From positions 270,001 through 334,000 of the forward strand of contig NZ_RWIV01000001.1 of NCBI RefSeq assembly GCF_003944835.1: a stretch of DNA of 64,000 nucleotides. The letters are read 5' to 3'. The DNA is from Bacillus sp. HMF5848 (GTDB taxonomy: Bacteria; Bacillota; Bacilli; Bacillales; HMF5848). Each line of letters opens with the position of its first letter. The first letter of the stretch is position 1. This document shows, piece after piece, positions 38,351 to 46,549 of the stretch. The translations under genes and the position numbers were made by a program. A model generated the notes under the pieces. The model searched no databases and was not told the DNA's origin. It worked only from the letters and a program-made list of their open reading frames with translations.

Positions 38351-38396
38351 AAAAAAGGCTTCTCATTAGTTCTAGGAACTTTGAGAAGCCTCTATT
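38351..38396 (-). terminator. Terminator of the DUF1858-DUF438 operon, resembling an integrase tail
   Basis: Perfect nine-base stem GGCTTCTCA / TGAGAAGCC plus inner GTTC/GAAC with a three-base loop, followed by six T on the minus strand. The bases are strikingly similar to the 3' end of int1 (GAGGCTTCTCAAAGTTC...GAACTAATGAGAAGCCT), so it may derive from another integrase stump. Confidence 0.75.
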
Positions 38397-38463
38397 TGGT
38401 TTCATGATTTGCTTTGCGTGTGAGTACTGCTCTATTCTAGTGCTACGCTAGCAGTCTAATACC

Positions 38464-38509
38464 TACTGCTAGCACTTTGTTACTTTATCCTAGCGGGGGA
38501 CAGGCACTG
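38464..38509. repeat. Dispersed repeat copy 2
   Basis: TACTGCTAGCACTTTG-TTACTTTATCCTAGC-GGGGGACAGGCAC, near-identical to 36440-36484. Ends three bases before the DUF438 gene stop. Confidence 0.6.
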
Positions 38510-38511
38510 TT

Positions 38512-39750
38512 TTACGACTCCCCTAAAATCCGCTTTTCCCCTTCAAGTTCTTGAATAGGTGCAATATTTTGAGTGAATTCTACTGTTCCCATGTACATTC
38601 CATTTTCATCACGAATGGCAAAATAGCGAATATATACATATTTATCTCGGAATTGAATCCAAAAATCTTCACTATCTTTTTTACCGGATTTAAAATCTTT
38701 CAAAAGCTCTTCAACGATATGAACGCTTTTTGGAGGATGACAGTTTTGTACCGTTCTTCCGATGACAGCTTTCGTTCGCGTGAAAATTCGTTCCTTTCCA
38801 TGAGAGAAATACCTTACCACATCGTCTTGGTCGATGAATGTAATATCGACAGGTAAATGGTTTAACATAAGTTCAAGCTGTTGGATGGATAAAAAGCCTG
38901 TTTCCATGCGGATAAATTCTTCTGACACGGCAGACTGAGAAAGTGCCTTTCTTTCTGGCTTCCATTCTGCCACTTGACTGATTAAACAAAAACCAATTTC
39001 ATCACTTTCATAAGCAATCTTGATCCACTCATCTTCGGTTAAATGCTGAAGAGCCATAGGGAATAAAATATTTTCTTCTTTAAAAATCATTTCTGATACT
39101 TCGCGAATCACGTATTCCATCGTATTTAAAAGTGCTTCTTTATCATTAGAGGTATAATTCGTTAAAATATTTTTTGCTGCTTTAATATAGGCGCGAATTT
39201 GATCGTCTACTCCCCACATCACCTTTGTCGGGCCAAAAATATTGTATTTCTCTAGGAATGGGAATAATAGATTCTCTTTACGACTATAGTGTTTATCAAT
39301 ATCAAGTAGTAGGTTTAAGTCTTCTATTAATTTATATATATTTTCATGACTATCTTCCGCATTAAAGCGGTCTACATGAAGTTGAATCTTGAAATTAACT
39401 AGCATATCAATTTCTTTATTTTCTAGCTTAAAAGTGTGAACAGGGTGCCCTGGTTGATCCTCTGGTTTTTGACTACGATGAATTTCCTCAATTGAGCCCT
39501 TAAAAATAGCAGTATGAACGGAGCATAATCGTTGCACCTCTTCAACAGGAATGCCCTCTTCTTCCATAAGAGATTGTTCAAGTTGGGAAATCTCATCTAT
39601 AGAGATAGATCCAACAGCTTCTTCAAAGGCATTCTTTACTTCCTCGACGCTTTTACCTGCATGCAAATCTTTTATAATTTCCTTTAACATTTCTTGGCGT
39701 GTTGTTTTTTTAAATTCACTTTGTTCACGATTATTGATGATTTCACTCAT
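38512..39750 (-). CDS. DUF438, hemerythrin-like and PAS domain protein
   Basis: 412 aa. N-terminal DUF438 (about residues 10-80, LKEIIKDLHAGKSVEEVK), a hemerythrin HHE-type domain with DKHYSRKENLLFPFLEK and KEENILFPMALQ (about 130-240), and a C-terminal PAS domain (about 285-405). Such proteins are thought to bind a di-iron site or haem and to sense or handle O2 or NO; no catalytic role is proven. It lies 14 bases after a DUF1858 gene on the same strand, a pairing typical for this family, and faces away from nox. Confidence 0.9.
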   Translation of the reverse strand: MSEIINNREQSEFKKTTRQEMLKEIIKDLHAGKSVEEVKNAFEEAVGSISIDEISQLEQSLMEEEGIPVEEVQRLCSVHTAIFKGSIEEIHRSQKPEDQPGHPVHTFKLENKEIDMLVNFKIQLHVDRFNAEDSHENIYKLIEDLNLLLDIDKHYSRKENLLFPFLEKYNIFGPTKVMWGVDDQIRAYIKAAKNILTNYTSNDKEALLNTMEYVIREVSEMIFKEENILFPMALQHLTEDEWIKIAYESDEIGFCLISQVAEWKPERKALSQSAVSEEFIRMETGFLSIQQLELMLNHLPVDITFIDQDDVVRYFSHGKERIFTRTKAVIGRTVQNCHPPKSVHIVEELLKDFKSGKKDSEDFWIQFRDKYVYIRYFAIRDENGMYMGTVEFTQNIAPIQELEGEKRILGES

Positions 39751-39764
39751 GTGTAATCCCTCCG

Positions 39765-39992
39765 TTATTCTATGATTTTAAACCCGTGTTCTTGAAACGT
39801 TGCTATAACAGTCTCTAAAGGTATCTCCTTCATTCGACAGCCTTTAGGTATAGTCATGACACGGCCCGCTGTTTGCAGCATCGATGGCTTTGCTATATTT
39901 TCGAATCCTAACTGAACCATAATTGATGTCACTTCCGGATATTGAGTACATAGATCATACAGAGTTTGATTTAAATCGATTTCTTTTGGCAT
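39765..39992 (-). CDS. DUF1858 domain protein
   Basis: 75 aa: IDLNQTLYDLCTQYPEVTSIMVQLGF is the DUF1858 hallmark, with a C-terminal CRMKEIPLETVIATFQEHGF. ATG 39992 follows GGGTGATAG. These small helical proteins occur upstream of DUF438/hemerythrin genes and in ScdA-like di-iron repair proteins (whose N-terminal domain is similar), suggesting a link to iron-sulphur or nitric oxide stress. Function of the stand-alone protein is unknown. Confidence 0.88.
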   Translation of the reverse strand: MPKEIDLNQTLYDLCTQYPEVTSIMVQLGFENIAKPSMLQTAGRVMTIPKGCRMKEIPLETVIATFQEHGFKIIE

Positions 39993-40052
39993 TACTATCA
40001 CCCAATTCTTTAATCTTGTATCCTGAATGTATCATATATCTGTTGAAGGATA

Positions 40053-40084
40053 AGTGATGCGCATCACAGAGAATGATTATCATT
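40053..40084. promoter_or_regulatory. Fnr/Rex-type dyad and Fur-like box upstream of the DUF1858 operon
   Basis: AGTGATGCGCATCACA (40053-40068) is an AGTGA-N6-TCACA dyad. Right next to it AATGATTATCATT (40072-40084) matches the centre of the Fur box consensus. Both lie 60-90 bases upstream of the minus-strand DUF1858 start. Confidence 0.5.
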
Positions 40085-40208
40085 CCTAGCGAATAAAGAA
40101 GCATCTCACAATCAGCGGTTTGCGAAATTCCGCGGAGGTTAACACTGTTTTTAAAGTGTTTATATTGTAATTTTTATAAAAAGAAGATATAATACGAATT
40201 AACAATAC

Positions 40209-40321
40209 ATGTGATGTATTTCACAATATTAATTGTGAATAACATCACATAATTTAATGATACTATATGTGAAAAAATTCACGTTCTGCTATTATGAATA
40301 ACTTTGTGAATAAATTCACAA
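40209..40321. promoter_or_regulatory. Four Rex/Fnr-type operators upstream of nox
   Basis: Dyads of the form TGTGA-N6-TCACA at 40210-40225, 40234-40249, 40268-40283 (TCACG) and 40305-40320. The last, TTGTGAATAAATTCACAA (40304-40321), matches the Rex consensus TTGTGAA-N4-TTCACAA perfectly and ends 19 bases before the nox start. The other three fit Rex less well and Fnr/Crp-type consensus equally well. rex is encoded at 9346. Confidence 0.8.
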
Positions 40322-40339
40322 TAAAAGGAGAAATGAATT

Positions 40340-41695
40340 GTGAAAATAATAGTTATTGGTTGTACGCACGCAGGAACAGCGGCAGTTAAAAATATCGCAA
40401 CATTATATCCAGACGCTTCCATTACCGTTTATGAAAAAAATGATAATGTGTCATTTTTATCTTGTGGTATCGCTTTGTATGTAGGTGGTGTTGCAAAAGA
40501 CCCAACACAGTTGTTCTACTCGTCACCAGAAGAGCTTCGTGGACTAGGCGTAACGATGAATATGAAGCATGAAGTGTTATTTGTAGATGTTGAGAGCAAG
40601 AACGTTACGGTGAAAAATCTTGAAACAGGTAAAATAACAAATGACACTTTTGATAAATTAGTGATGTCAACAGGTTCATGGCCGATTATACCGCCTATTG
40701 ATGGCATTAAGTTAGACAACATTCTTTTGGCGAAAAATTACCATCAAGCAAATACAATTATCGAAAAAGCAAAAGAGGCAGAAAATATCACAGTCATAGG
40801 TGCAGGGTATATCGGTGTTGAATTAGTAGAAGCATTTGAACAATATGGCAAAAACGTAACTTTAATTGATGGAGAAGACCGCATATTAAATAAATATTTA
40901 GACAAAGAATTCACAGATATTGTGGAGGATGAGTTTGTTACTCGTGGTATAACATTAGCGATGAAGCAAACTGTTACACAATTTAAAGGTGAAAATGGAA
41001 AGGTATCAAAGGTTGTGACAACAAAAGGTGAGTACGATACAGACCTTGTCATTTTATGCGTTGGTTTTAAACCAAATACAGATTTGTTAAAAGGGCAAAT
41101 TGATATGCTAGCAAATGGTGCTATTATAACAAACGAATATATGCAAACAAGTCATCCAGATATTTTTGCTGCTGGAGATAGCTGTGCAGTTTGGTACAAT
41201 CCGACTATGGAGTATCGTTATATTCCGCTAGCAACAAATGCTGTTCGTATGGGCACAATTGCTGCACACAATATAGTGGAGCCAAGAGTAAAATATGTTG
41301 GCACGCAAGGAACATCAGGCTTACACATATACGGGCTAAATATGGCAAGCACTGGGTTAACAGAAACATCAGCGCAACATGCAGGCGTACCATATAAAGT
41401 AGTAGATGTTATTGAGAATAACCGTCCGGAGTTTATGCCGAGCTTTGATTCGGTAAAGTTAAAAGTACTATATGCACCCGACACAAAGCGCGTTTTAGGC
41501 GCGCAACTGATTTCGAAGGCTGACATGACACAAATGGTGAATACATTGTCTGTTTGCATTCAAAATCATATGACAATGGATGAATTAAGCTTTGTCGATT
41601 TCTTCTTCCAACCACATTTTAATAAGCCGTGGAACTTACTAAACCAAGCAGGTCTCGCTGCCTTAGAAAGTAAGAAAACACTACAGTTAGTTTAA
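40340..41695 (+). CDS. nox: NADH oxidase, water-forming type
   Basis: 451 aa FAD-dependent pyridine nucleotide-disulphide reductase. N-terminal FAD site IVIGCTHAGTAAV, the redox-active Cys in SFLSCGIALY (about residue 42), NADH site IGAGYIGVELVEAFE and C-terminal dimerisation domain (FVDFFFQPHFNKPWN). The SCG(I/L)ALY active-site context points to NADH oxidase rather than CoA-disulphide reductase (which has NCG), though CoA-disulphide reduction cannot be excluded. It would reoxidise NADH with O2. GTG start with AAGGAG. Upstream Rex-type sites fit derepression at high NADH. Confidence 0.85.
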   Translation: MKIIVIGCTHAGTAAVKNIATLYPDASITVYEKNDNVSFLSCGIALYVGGVAKDPTQLFYSSPEELRGLGVTMNMKHEVLFVDVESKNVTVKNLETGKITNDTFDKLVMSTGSWPIIPPIDGIKLDNILLAKNYHQANTIIEKAKEAENITVIGAGYIGVELVEAFEQYGKNVTLIDGEDRILNKYLDKEFTDIVEDEFVTRGITLAMKQTVTQFKGENGKVSKVVTTKGEYDTDLVILCVGFKPNTDLLKGQIDMLANGAIITNEYMQTSHPDIFAAGDSCAVWYNPTMEYRYIPLATNAVRMGTIAAHNIVEPRVKYVGTQGTSGLHIYGLNMASTGLTETSAQHAGVPYKVVDVIENNRPEFMPSFDSVKLKVLYAPDTKRVLGAQLISKADMTQMVNTLSVCIQNHMTMDELSFVDFFFQPHFNKPWNLLNQAGLAALESKKTLQLV

Positions 41696-41709
41696 GTTAG
41701 TATTAAATA

Positions 41710-41753
41710 AGCCATTGAAGGAAAACAGTACGTTTTTCTTCAATGGCTTTTTG
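41710..41753 (+). terminator. Terminator of nox
   Basis: AGCCATTGAAG pairs with CTTCAATGGCT, followed by TTTTT, 15 bases after the stop. Confidence 0.85.
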
Positions 41754-41780
41754 AGTTGGGGAGTTGAGACAAAAAGCTTG

Positions 41781-41826
41781 TATTGCTACTAGTACTTTGA
41801 TACCTTATCCTTGCGAGGCACTGGCC
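41781..41826. repeat. Dispersed repeat copy 3 (diverged)
   Basis: TATTGCTACTAGTACTTTG...TTATCCTTGCGAGGCACTGGCC, a looser copy of the repeats at 36440 and 38464. It overlaps the last codons of the following minus-strand gene. Confidence 0.45.
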
Positions 41827-43229
41827 CCAACAACCTCAAATATAGTCCCTTTATTATAATCTGTTACTCTCATAGATTCATACGCCCCTAAATACAGTCT
41901 AGTTTGGGCAAGATTCGTTCCTAAACCAACAAAATAAGCTGGTTGAGATCCGAAATCATAATCTATCTCAATGACTTGATAATCACTAAGTTTCCCATCT
42001 AATCTTACTTTAGTATACGCTAAGACCCCTCTAGTTGGAGCTTGAGAGTCAGTGTTACGCGCTATATCCGTGAACACAACGCTTCCCGTTAAATCAGTAA
42101 TTTCATTCCCCATATATGGTTGAACTCCTGTAAGTGCATTTCCTTCAAACTTATTCGGTCGAGGATCTTTATGAAAATAAGTAGTGAGAGGAGAAATTCG
42201 ACTTACTGAATCAGCAACTGCTTCATCGTAATAAGCAATTACCTTTTCATCCAATGTAGCATTTTCTGAGCAGTTCCTTATAATCGAGGTAGGAAAAGCA
42301 CCTTCCCATCCTCGCCAACCTAAGTTAATCAAGTCAGGTGACTCCGCTAGACGAGCCTGAATGAGCTGCTTAGCTGGTATTGGCTTATAGTATATAAACG
42401 AAAAAATAGACTCGGCTAAATCCTGTCCGACATTCCCCACGTGTTTAATATACTGATTGTAATATCTTTGAAAGGATATACCTGGTAAATTTCGAACACC
42501 TTTAGCGATTACCGTAATCGTATCTAGAATAGGAGATGGGAGCTCATCAAAGCGAGTGACAGTGGGAGGGTCATTCATAACTGTACTCATAGCTACGTCA
42601 ATTTCAATTATTTTCCCTGCTATCTCGAAGTTATCTTGACTTAAATTAAATGGATCATAGCCTGACCCACCATCTCCAGTTGTAAAAACAAGCTTTCCTG
42701 TTTCAGGTGAGAAGTTTAAACTATTGAAACCGTTATGATTAAAAAACGGTCTTTTTACATTCAGTAAAGCTCGCCGCCTTACTGGTTGCCCACTTGACCG
42801 TAACACCCATTCTTCAACAGTATTGATATGGTCGTATTGAGTCTCTCTGTTCTCCCAACTTAGGTTTAAGGTGCTTGTGTCACAAGGATCTGGCTTAAAA
42901 GAATCGGACACAGCAGTACCTGGACCTTGTGTCCCAGCTACTGAATAATGAAGATAGAACAGACCGTTATAATAAAACTGAGGGTGAAACGCTAGTCCTA
43001 GTAAGCCTCTTTCATCATAACCACCCCGCTCTTTACCTAGTTCTATAATTTTTGATCGAATATCCAAAAAAGTCGATAATTCCCCGTTCCTAATGCGAAA
43101 AATTTCCCCTACCTGAGTCACGATAAACAAGCTCTCTATAGTATCACCGGGGAGGACAGCTGTTTTCATAACAGTGGGTAAATTTACGTTTGTAACAATA
43201 GGTCGTAAACGTACCTTAACTTTTTTCAC
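41805..43229 (-). CDS. Sorbosone/glucose dehydrogenase-like beta-propeller protein
   Basis: 474 aa. Contains blocks of the GSDH family (PQQ-dependent soluble glucose dehydrogenase, HHIP-like): FIVTQVGEIFRI, ERGLLGLAFHPQF, FNSLNFSPETGKLVFTTGDGGSGYDP and GWRGWEGAFP. The family binds PQQ and Ca in a six-bladed propeller. The likely start is GTG 43229, with AAGGAG upstream; the longer frame adds 39 residues without support. I see no signal peptide, which is unusual because bacterial relatives are mostly exported. Substrate unknown. Single gene with no operon partners. Confidence 0.78.
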   Translation of the reverse strand: MKKVKVRLRPIVTNVNLPTVMKTAVLPGDTIESLFIVTQVGEIFRIRNGELSTFLDIRSKIIELGKERGGYDERGLLGLAFHPQFYYNGLFYLHYSVAGTQGPGTAVSDSFKPDPCDTSTLNLSWENRETQYDHINTVEEWVLRSSGQPVRRRALLNVKRPFFNHNGFNSLNFSPETGKLVFTTGDGGSGYDPFNLSQDNFEIAGKIIEIDVAMSTVMNDPPTVTRFDELPSPILDTITVIAKGVRNLPGISFQRYYNQYIKHVGNVGQDLAESIFSFIYYKPIPAKQLIQARLAESPDLINLGWRGWEGAFPTSIIRNCSENATLDEKVIAYYDEAVADSVSRISPLTTYFHKDPRPNKFEGNALTGVQPYMGNEITDLTGSVVFTDIARNTDSQAPTRGVLAYTKVRLDGKLSDYQVIEIDYDFGSQPAYFVGLGTNLAQTRLYLGAYESMRVTDYNKGTIFEVVGASASQG

Positions 43230-43838
43230 CTGCGAATCACTCCTTGGTTTGTTTTCTATAATAAAAATATGAAGCGAGCAGCTCTGTTTAGTACAGATTA
43301 GGAATTTTATACAGTACTGACCATGTTGCGCATCAGCAAAATCCAACTCGTTTGGAAAGCCAATGTGAAGTAATCGGTCGAATACGTGGGATACCTTCGT
43401 AAGTTAGTTAATAAAACTTTTATGCCAATATCATGAGGAATCTACAATAAAAACACGTAGAAGGCCGTTCTTTTTTTATTCGTAAGTTAGGTCATGTTAC
43501 AATCCTTCTTTTACAGATGTCATCGTTCGTTACTTTTTCAATAACATGAATAGCCGAGGTACATGTTAGTACCTCGGCTAGCAATTTTATACTTTAGGTG
43601 TATAAACCTTCCATATTTTTCAACCTAAAATTTAGACACCTCAATCAAAATTCATAACCTATTACAAAATGAAAGGGTTTGCTAAAATAATATTTGTGAA
43701 TCACACTGAGTGTGAATTAGAAGCTAAACATAATGAGTAGGAGTACTTCAAATAGAAAACTTTGCTAAGCCAGAAGGTCTTCGATGAAGATTGTTATCGT
43801 CACATATAGCGCGATTGTAAAACAAGAGGTGTCCGAGT
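43230..43838. other. Intergenic region upstream of the LacI gene
   Basis: No gene visible. Contains a perfect 12-base-stem hairpin TAGCCGAGGTAC / GTACCTCGGCTA at 43551-43580 without a clear T run, and a 15-base dyad TCACACTGAGTGTGA at 43701-43715 that could be an operator for the regulator that follows. GAGGTG precedes the LacI start. Confidence 0.55.
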
Positions 43839-44846
43839 ATGTTAACAATTTACGACATTGCCAAACAAACAGGGTTTTCCCCAACGACTGTGTCTAAAGC
43901 GCTAAATGATTACCACGATGTCAGTCAGAAAACGAAAAAGAAGATTCTAGAGGCGGCAGAGGAGTTGGGATACCTTCCGAATTCACATGCTCGGTCTTTA
44001 ACAACAAAAAAATCATGGACCATTGGTGTTGTCTTTGTGGAATCGCTAGGAATTGGGGTGAAACACCCATTCTTTAATGCAGTGATTGAAAGCTTCAGAC
44101 AGCATGTTGAAACTGAAGGATATGATTTACTATTTGCTTCTCGAAATATTGGAAACAAACAAAAAAGTTATTTGGAGCATTTCAAGTACAGAGGTGTAGA
44201 TGGTATTGTCATTGTTTCTACCTCTAATAATGATGAGCAGGTTCAGGAGGTATTAAATAGTTCCATTCCAACTGTCGTCATTGACATTAATAGTGAGGAA
44301 ACCAGTGTTGTCTACTCCGACAATATTAGTGGTAGCAAACAAGCAGTCGAATATCTACATTCTTTAGGGCATCGTCGAATTGCTCATATTGCAGGACATC
44401 ATTCAACTTTTGCTGGTGAGCAAAGACTACTAGGATATGAAAAGGCGATGAACGACCTCAACTTGCCTTTACGAGAAGATTATGTTGTTGATGGTAGGTT
44501 CTTTTCAAGAGAAAGTGGCTATGAAGCTATGAAAAAACTGTTGAAACTAAGTACCCCACCTACAGCTGTTTTTGTAGCAGGAGATAACATGGCTATAGGA
44601 GCCATAGAGGCAATAAGAGATTCTGGATTTGATGTACCAAAGGACTTTTCAGTTATGGGATTTGATGACATTGAACTGTCTCAATTTATTACTCCTTCAT
44701 TAACTACGATTCGACAAAGAACGTATGTGATTGGGAAAGAATCAGCCAAGCTTTTAGTTCATCAAATGAAAAGTCGAGAAAAGATGATTGCATGTGCAGT
44801 TGTTCCTACTGATCTTGTTGTTAGAAAATCATGTAGAGCCATATAA
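43839..44846 (+). CDS. LacI-family transcriptional regulator
   Basis: 335 aa. N-terminal LacI helix-turn-helix and hinge (TIYDIAKQTGFSPTTVSKALN, residues about 3-23; SHARSLTTKKSWTIGVVF) followed by a periplasmic-binding-protein-like sensor domain (AVEYLHSLGHRRIAHIAG, FDDIELSQFITPSLTTI). The gene directly precedes an array of GAAACCGATTTC dyads and a sugar ABC importer, so it almost certainly controls that operon. Effector unknown; a beta-glucoside is plausible from the GH1 remnant downstream. Confidence 0.93.
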   Translation: MLTIYDIAKQTGFSPTTVSKALNDYHDVSQKTKKKILEAAEELGYLPNSHARSLTTKKSWTIGVVFVESLGIGVKHPFFNAVIESFRQHVETEGYDLLFASRNIGNKQKSYLEHFKYRGVDGIVIVSTSNNDEQVQEVLNSSIPTVVIDINSEETSVVYSDNISGSKQAVEYLHSLGHRRIAHIAGHHSTFAGEQRLLGYEKAMNDLNLPLREDYVVDGRFFSRESGYEAMKKLLKLSTPPTAVFVAGDNMAIGAIEAIRDSGFDVPKDFSVMGFDDIELSQFITPSLTTIRQRTYVIGKESAKLLVHQMKSREKMIACAVVPTDLVVRKSCRAI

Positions 44847-44854
44847 TCACTTTT

Positions 44855-45052
44855 GAAACCGATTGCTGCAATGCATTACATTCCGAAACCGATTTCGATG
44901 TTTTGCTTCATTCCGAAACCGATTTCGGAAATTACACGGCATTATGAAACCGATTTCCTTAATGTTCTAATTGGAAACCGGTTTCGATAAAAGATGCTTA
45001 CCAAAGTTGTATATTTACGCTTGATATTTCGATGGAAACCGAAACCGGTTTA
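44855..45052. promoter_or_regulatory. Array of six LacI-type operators
   Basis: GAAACC-centred dyads begin at 44855, 44885, 44915, 44946, 44974 and 45041 (an extra half site at 45035). The best, TTCCGAAACCGATTTCGGAA at 44911-44930, is an almost perfect palindrome; others vary (ATTTC, GGTTTC, GATTGC). The first five are spaced 30, 30, 31 and 28 bases. A seventh copy lies at 48526-48543 after the operon. The array fills the gap between the regulator and the importer. Confidence 0.85.
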
Positions 45053-45124
45053 GTAAATTTTGTTAGAAAAAGACCTTATGTCTTTCTAAAATATAAGCTT
45101 TTTAATCAATTAGGAGGTAAGAAT

Positions 45125-46468
45125 ATGAAAAAACTATTAAGTACAGTACTAACTCTTGTATTACTTGTAGGAGTTGCTGCTGGATGTTCATCAGATGAGT
45201 CTGCAAATGATTCAAGTAATGGCTCAGAAGGAAAGAAATCAGATCAAGTATTAAAGGTATGGTCATTTACAGATGAACTTACGGAACCAATTACAACATT
45301 TGAAGAAAAACATGGTGTCAAAGTTGAGTTAACGATTGTTCCAATTGCGGACTATCCAACGAAGCTTAAGCCAGCTCTTGAAAGTGGCGTAGGTGCACCA
45401 GACGTATTTACAGGTGAAATTGCTTTCTTAAAGCAGTGGACAGACCGTAATTATTGGGAAAACCTATCACAAGAACCTTATAACGTAGACGAGTGGGCAG
45501 ATGATTACATTCCTTACGTGTTTGATTTAGGGAAAGATTCAGAAGGAAATGTTAAGGCATTATCTTGGCAAACAACACCAGGTGGAATTTTCTACCGTCG
45601 TAGTATTGCAGAAAAAGTTCTTGGAACAGATGATCCTGCTGAAGTTGGAAACATGATGTCTACTTGGGATGGACTATTTGAAGTAGGTGAAAAGCTAAAA
45701 GCAGATGGTTATCGTTTATTCCCAGATGAAGGGGCTATTCGTTGGTTCTCAAAAAGTGAAGATCCACAACCATGGGTAAATGAAAATGATGAATTAGTTA
45801 TGACACAAGCAAAATTAGATTACTTTGATCAAGCAAAGAAACTACGTGAGAAGGACTATACGGCATTTGCGCCAGAATGGTCACCATCATGGTTCGCTGC
45901 AATGGATGGTCCGATTGCTTATAACGGTGGTTGGGACGAAGTAAAAGAAGATGCTGAAAATAAAACAGAAGTGTTCTCATACGCATTACCAACTTGGGGC
46001 TTACACAGTGTACTGAAGACAAATGTTGAAAACACAAATGGCGACTGGGCTGTAACAACTGGTCCTGCACCTTATTTCTGGGGTGGAACTTGGTTAGGTA
46101 TCTACAGCGGTTCTGATAATAAAGAATTAGCTTGGGAATTTGTAAAAATGATGACTCATGACGAAGAATTCTTAAAAGATTGGGCATTAGAAAAGGGAGA
46201 TGTTTTATCTTACCTTCCTGTAACAAATCAAATTAAAGATGACTTTAGTGAACCATTCTTAGGTGGTCAAAATAACTACACATTCTTCCTAGAGCAAGCA
46301 CAAAAGATTGAACCAGGTCTTGTAACAAAGTATGACCAACAAATTGATACACTATTGGGTTCACATGTTCTTGAATATGTAGAAGGCAAAAAGACTAAAG
46401 AAGAAGCACTTAGTGATTTTTATAAAGCAGTTAAAAATGCTTATCCAAATATTAAAACACCAGAATAA
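45125..46468 (+). CDS. Sugar ABC transporter substrate-binding lipoprotein
   Basis: 447 aa family 1 extracellular solute-binding protein. Signal peptide with lipobox (VAAGC, Cys about residue 22), then a Ser/Asn-rich linker and LKVWSFTDELTEPITTFEEKHGVKVE. Trp-rich sites in the centre (WSPSWFAAMDGPIAYNGGW) fit carbohydrate stacking. The start is ATG 45125 after AGGAGGT; the longer frame would run into the operator array. It is separated from the permease genes by a hairpin, which would keep the binding protein in excess. Confidence 0.92.
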   Translation: MKKLLSTVLTLVLLVGVAAGCSSDESANDSSNGSEGKKSDQVLKVWSFTDELTEPITTFEEKHGVKVELTIVPIADYPTKLKPALESGVGAPDVFTGEIAFLKQWTDRNYWENLSQEPYNVDEWADDYIPYVFDLGKDSEGNVKALSWQTTPGGIFYRRSIAEKVLGTDDPAEVGNMMSTWDGLFEVGEKLKADGYRLFPDEGAIRWFSKSEDPQPWVNENDELVMTQAKLDYFDQAKKLREKDYTAFAPEWSPSWFAAMDGPIAYNGGWDEVKEDAENKTEVFSYALPTWGLHSVLKTNVENTNGDWAVTTGPAPYFWGGTWLGIYSGSDNKELAWEFVKMMTHDEEFLKDWALEKGDVLSYLPVTNQIKDDFSEPFLGGQNNYTFFLEQAQKIEPGLVTKYDQQIDTLLGSHVLEYVEGKKTKEEALSDFYKAVKNAYPNIKTPE

Positions 46469-46484
46469 CTTATAAGCATACAAA

Positions 46485-46520
46485 GAATGGGATAGATACT
46501 CACATTTCTATCCCATTTTC
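46485..46520 (+). terminator. Intra-operon hairpin after the binding protein gene
   Basis: AATGGGATAGA pairs with TCTATCCCATT, followed by TTC TTTC. Located between the binding protein and permease genes; probably a partial terminator or mRNA-stabilising element. Confidence 0.7.
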
Positions 46521-46549
46521 TTTCAGCATAAAGAAAGAAGGAGTGCATT

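Larger units (their letters stand above)
37950..38511. other. Intergenic region between dbpA and the DUF438 gene
   Basis: No convincing gene. It contains a terminator hairpin at 38351-38396 and a dispersed repeat at 38464-38509, listed separately. A 78-codon minus-strand frame at 38039-38275 has no ribosome binding site or recognisable protein character. Confidence 0.6.

Noticed and set aside
40340-41695. CoA-disulphide reductase as the primary call
   Set aside because: The active-site context is SCGIALY, as in water-forming NADH oxidases; CoA-disulphide reductases usually have NCG. Kept as an alternative only.
44855-45052. CRISPR-like regular repeats
   Set aside because: The repeats are 12-20 base dyads that vary at several positions and are spaced 28-31 bases from start to start, leaving no spacer of typical length. 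No cas genes are present. They fit LacI operators.
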